Notes under the pieces: model-generated
Seen by the model: the letters and a program-made list of their open reading frames with translations, nothing else
Told to the model about the DNA's origin: nothing
The model's database searches: none
Made by a program: the position numbers and the translations under genes
Assembly (NCBI GenBank): GCA_014874485.1
Contig: JADBJK010000074.1
Location: 122,644-186,643 of the forward strand
Reading direction: 5' to 3'
Origin: Chloroflexota bacterium
GTDB lineage: Bacteria > Chloroflexota > Anaerolineae > DTLA01
Length of the DNA stretch: 64,000 nucleotides
Shown: in pieces, positions 63,938 to 64,000 of the stretch
How the letters are laid out: each line of letters opens with the position of its first letter
Numbering within the stretch: the stretch's first letter is position 1

Positions 63938-64000
63938 TTATCCTGTCAGGACTTTGAGAAGGTAGTCTTGGTCCCACCCCGCTCTAAGCCGTTTGGCCTT
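63938..64000 (-). CDS. Possible C-terminal end of a gene entering from the right
   Basis: A minus-strand frame from the right edge ends at TAA (63940-63938) and encodes 20 residues (KRLRAGWDQDYLLKVLTG at the end). Another frame is also open here, so this is only a suggestion. Confidence 0.25.
   Translation of the reverse strand, partial: KAKRLRAGWDQDYLLKVLTG

Overview
The window is GC-rich (roughly two thirds G+C by eye) and reads as a contiguous chromosome segment from an anaerobic or facultatively anaerobic bacterium. A Chloroflexota (Anaerolineae-like) origin fits best, but this is an inference. It rests on the pdxS-pdxT pair, Thr/Pro-rich surface proteins with a short LPF-type C-terminal tail, a Ycf45-like R3H ATPase, a tungsten aldehyde oxidoreductase, and many dispersed CATTGCGAGCGAAGCGAAGC-type palindromic repeats. 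There is no rRNA, no recognisable tRNA, no CRISPR array and no transposase gene.

Layout. 1-5.4 kb: the end of an unknown gene, rmlB, a secreted subtilase and an aldehyde:ferredoxin oxidoreductase. 5.5-13.8 kb: a bifunctional penicillin-binding protein, then the origin-type cluster rpmH-rnpA-yidD-yidC-jag, a PfkB-type kinase, parA and parB (no dnaA seen). 14-21 kb: a YtcJ-like amidohydrolase, selB, a coiled-coil protein and an L,D-transpeptidase. 21-29 kb: a 1,411-residue surface protein, an unusually long PriA and a MEMO-family protein. 29-37 kb: rhomboid, gmk, remA, an FmdB-type protein, a DarA-like protein, tmk, an R3H ATPase, a GNAT-like protein and pdxS/pdxT. 37-43 kb: a heterodimeric ABC exporter and a DUF92 membrane protein. 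43-44.7 kb: a low-GC island with a NucS-like nuclease. 44.7-49.2 kb (minus strand): rplI, a cytochrome b-like subunit, an HdrD-like protein, a GcvH-like lipoyl carrier, a lipoate ligase and an OsmC-like gene. 49.3-55.4 kb (plus strand): acyl-CoA dehydrogenase, EtfB, ferredoxin-fused EtfA and a two-gene 2-oxoacid:ferredoxin oxidoreductase. 55.4-64 kb: a membrane-anchored glycoside hydrolase, a DHH-CBS-nucleotidyltransferase fusion, cutA, a sugar epimerase, pyrG and a roadblock protein.

How the genes fit together. The 44.7-55.4 kb block looks like an electron-transfer neighbourhood. Acyl-CoA dehydrogenase would feed EtfBA; the divergently transcribed cytochrome b/HdrD pair is a plausible ETF:quinone oxidoreductase; a lipoyl carrier and its ligase sit in the same operon; KorAB would reduce ferredoxin. 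The last gene of that operon, an OsmC-like gene, has an in-frame TGA at the position of the family's conserved redox cysteine. A SECIS-like hairpin with a GGUC loop follows it, and selB is encoded 27 kb away. I read it as a probable selenoprotein and as the most interesting item in the window.

Intergenic DNA is crowded with palindromic repeats of at least four families. In five places one family begins exactly at a TAG stop codon. In another place the 3' end of parB has been duplicated together with its flanking DNA.
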